From JAAXTT01 sp964530215 (GTDB taxonomy: Bacteria > Bacillota > Desulfotomaculia > Desulfotomaculales > Desulfocucumaceae): a DNA stretch of 13,168 nucleotides. The position numbers were made by a program, and so were the translations under genes. Shown in pieces: positions 12,313 through 13,168 of the stretch (the stretch's first letter is position 1; each line of letters opens with the position of its first letter). Where the stretch lies: positions 1 to 13,168 of the forward strand of contig CAZHAJ010000040.1 of assembly GCA_964530215.1 (NCBI GenBank), written 5' to 3'. The notes under the pieces were generated by a model. The model made no database searches. It was not told the origin of the DNA and saw only the letters and a program-made list of their open reading frames with translations.

Positions 12313-13168
12313 ATGAAGGTAAAACGGCTGGTGCTGAAAAATTTTAGGAATTATTCAGACCTGTCGTGGCAGCCAGATTCTTTTATAAATATAATTTCAG
12401 GTAACAATGCTCAAGGGAAAACAAATATTTTGGAGGCACTGTTTTTTTGTGCTAATGGAAGATCCTTTAAAACAGCCAAGGACAAGGACATTATTGGCTT
12501 GGGTGGGGATGAAAGCTATGCGTCCACCAAGATGGAAAAAAATAATTCGTGTTTTGAAATATCGGTATGCATAAGTAACCAGTTAAATTCGGTATTTTGT
12601 TTAAATGGCAAGAGAACCAGTAAAAATAATCTATATAGACCTGGATATGCAGTAGCTTTTACCCCCAGTGATCTTGATTTGATAGTGGGGGCACCTTCGG
12701 GTAGAAGAAAATGGCTGGACTTAGAACTGGGCATTTTTAATTTGCATTATAACTATATTTTGACAAAATATGAAAAAGTAGTTACCCAAAGAAACAATTT
12801 GCTTAAAATAAGCGGTAGGCAATCAAATATTAAAAAATTAATTGAACCTTGGAACGAACAGCTATTTAATTACGGCTCAAATTTAATAAAAATAAGAATG
12901 GATTTATTAAAACAGATTTTTCCCTATTTAAGGGAAATTGTTTATGTTCTTACTGATGGTAAGGAAGAGTTAACTTTCAATTATGTCAGTAGTTTGCCGT
13001 TGGAAAAGGGGATAGATGAAAAGGGAATTCAAAAAGTTTACAGAGAAATGGTTGTAAACTGCTTTCAACAAGAAATTAATAGAAAACAAACTTTGTTTGG
13101 TCCCCATAGGGATGATTTATTGTTTTTTTTAAACGGCATAAATGTCAAAAACTTTGGATCCCGAGGAC
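12313..13168 (+). CDS. recF: RecF, DNA replication/repair ATPase, N-terminal part
   Basis: The gene starts at ATG 12313, with AGGAG (12300-12304) eight bases before it, and runs off the right edge after 285 codons; full-length RecF is about 360-370. It begins MKVKRLVLKNFRNY, the typical RecF start. Walker A GNNAQGKT is at 30-37, followed by NILEALFFCANGRSFK. PGYAVAFTPSDLDLIVGAPSGRRKWLDLEL is the conserved middle section, and TLFGPHRDDLLF precedes FGSRG just before the edge. RecF is an SMC-like ABC ATPase that works with RecO and RecR to load RecA at single-strand gaps. The ABC signature and Walker B lie beyond the window. It continues the dnaA-dnaN-yaaA transcription unit. Confidence 0.97.
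   Translation, partial: MKVKRLVLKNFRNYSDLSWQPDSFINIISGNNAQGKTNILEALFFCANGRSFKTAKDKDIIGLGGDESYASTKMEKNNSCFEISVCISNQLNSVFCLNGKRTSKNNLYRPGYAVAFTPSDLDLIVGAPSGRRKWLDLELGIFNLHYNYILTKYEKVVTQRNNLLKISGRQSNIKKLIEPWNEQLFNYGSNLIKIRMDLLKQIFPYLREIVYVLTDGKEELTFNYVSSLPLEKGIDEKGIQKVYREMVVNCFQQEINRKQTLFGPHRDDLLFFLNGINVKNFGSRG

Noticed and set aside
1..13168. CRISPR arrays, tRNA/rRNA genes, insertion sequences or prophage
   Set aside because: No regularly spaced repeats, transposase or integrase motifs, or RNA-gene signatures were found.

Overview
The window is the replication-origin region of a bacterial chromosome, almost certainly from a low-to-moderate-GC Firmicute of the class Clostridia. The evidence is the conserved order rpmH-rnpA-yidD-yidC-jag-mnmE-mnmG-rsmG-parA-parB on the minus strand, facing dnaA-dnaN-yaaA-recF on the plus strand, with DnaA-box clusters on both sides of dnaA and a perfect parS palindrome beside parB. 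No noc gene lies between rsmG and parA, where Bacillus subtilis carries it, and the protein sequences look clostridial. I cannot name the genus.

Layout. Positions 2-355 (+) are the 3' end of larC (nickel-pincer cofactor synthesis). Positions 370-1074 (-) encode a DUF554 membrane protein, interrupted by a 10-N assembly gap. A parS site (1108-1123) follows, then parB and parA. The tRNA/rRNA modification genes rsmG, mnmG and mnmE occupy 2825-6819. An intrinsic terminator (6914-6948) separates them from jag, yidC, yidD, rnpA and rpmH (6958-9094). The intergenic region 9095-9411 holds one half of oriC and the rpmH promoter. Then come dnaA, the second half of oriC (10753-10961) with a DnaA-trio-like unwinding element, dnaN, the S4-domain gene yaaA, and a recF gene cut off by the window end.

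How it works together. DnaA binds the two box clusters and opens the AT-rich stretch before dnaN. DnaN is the sliding clamp, and RecF acts in gap repair. ParA and ParB, with parS, segregate the newly copied origin. RpmH, RnpA, YidD, YidC and Jag/KhpB link ribosome assembly, tRNA processing and membrane-protein insertion. MnmE and MnmG modify the tRNA wobble uridine, and RsmG methylates 16S rRNA. Apart from larC, every gene is transcribed away from the origin, in the direction of fork movement.

The gene content is a well-known core region and I see no previously undescribed system. The points worth a second look are fine-scale: 11 of 15 genes with a visible start use TTG or GTG; two gene pairs share the same 8-nt overlap; ParB has substitutions in its nucleotide-binding motif; none of the DnaA boxes is a perfect consensus match; and divergent promoters overlap within oriC.
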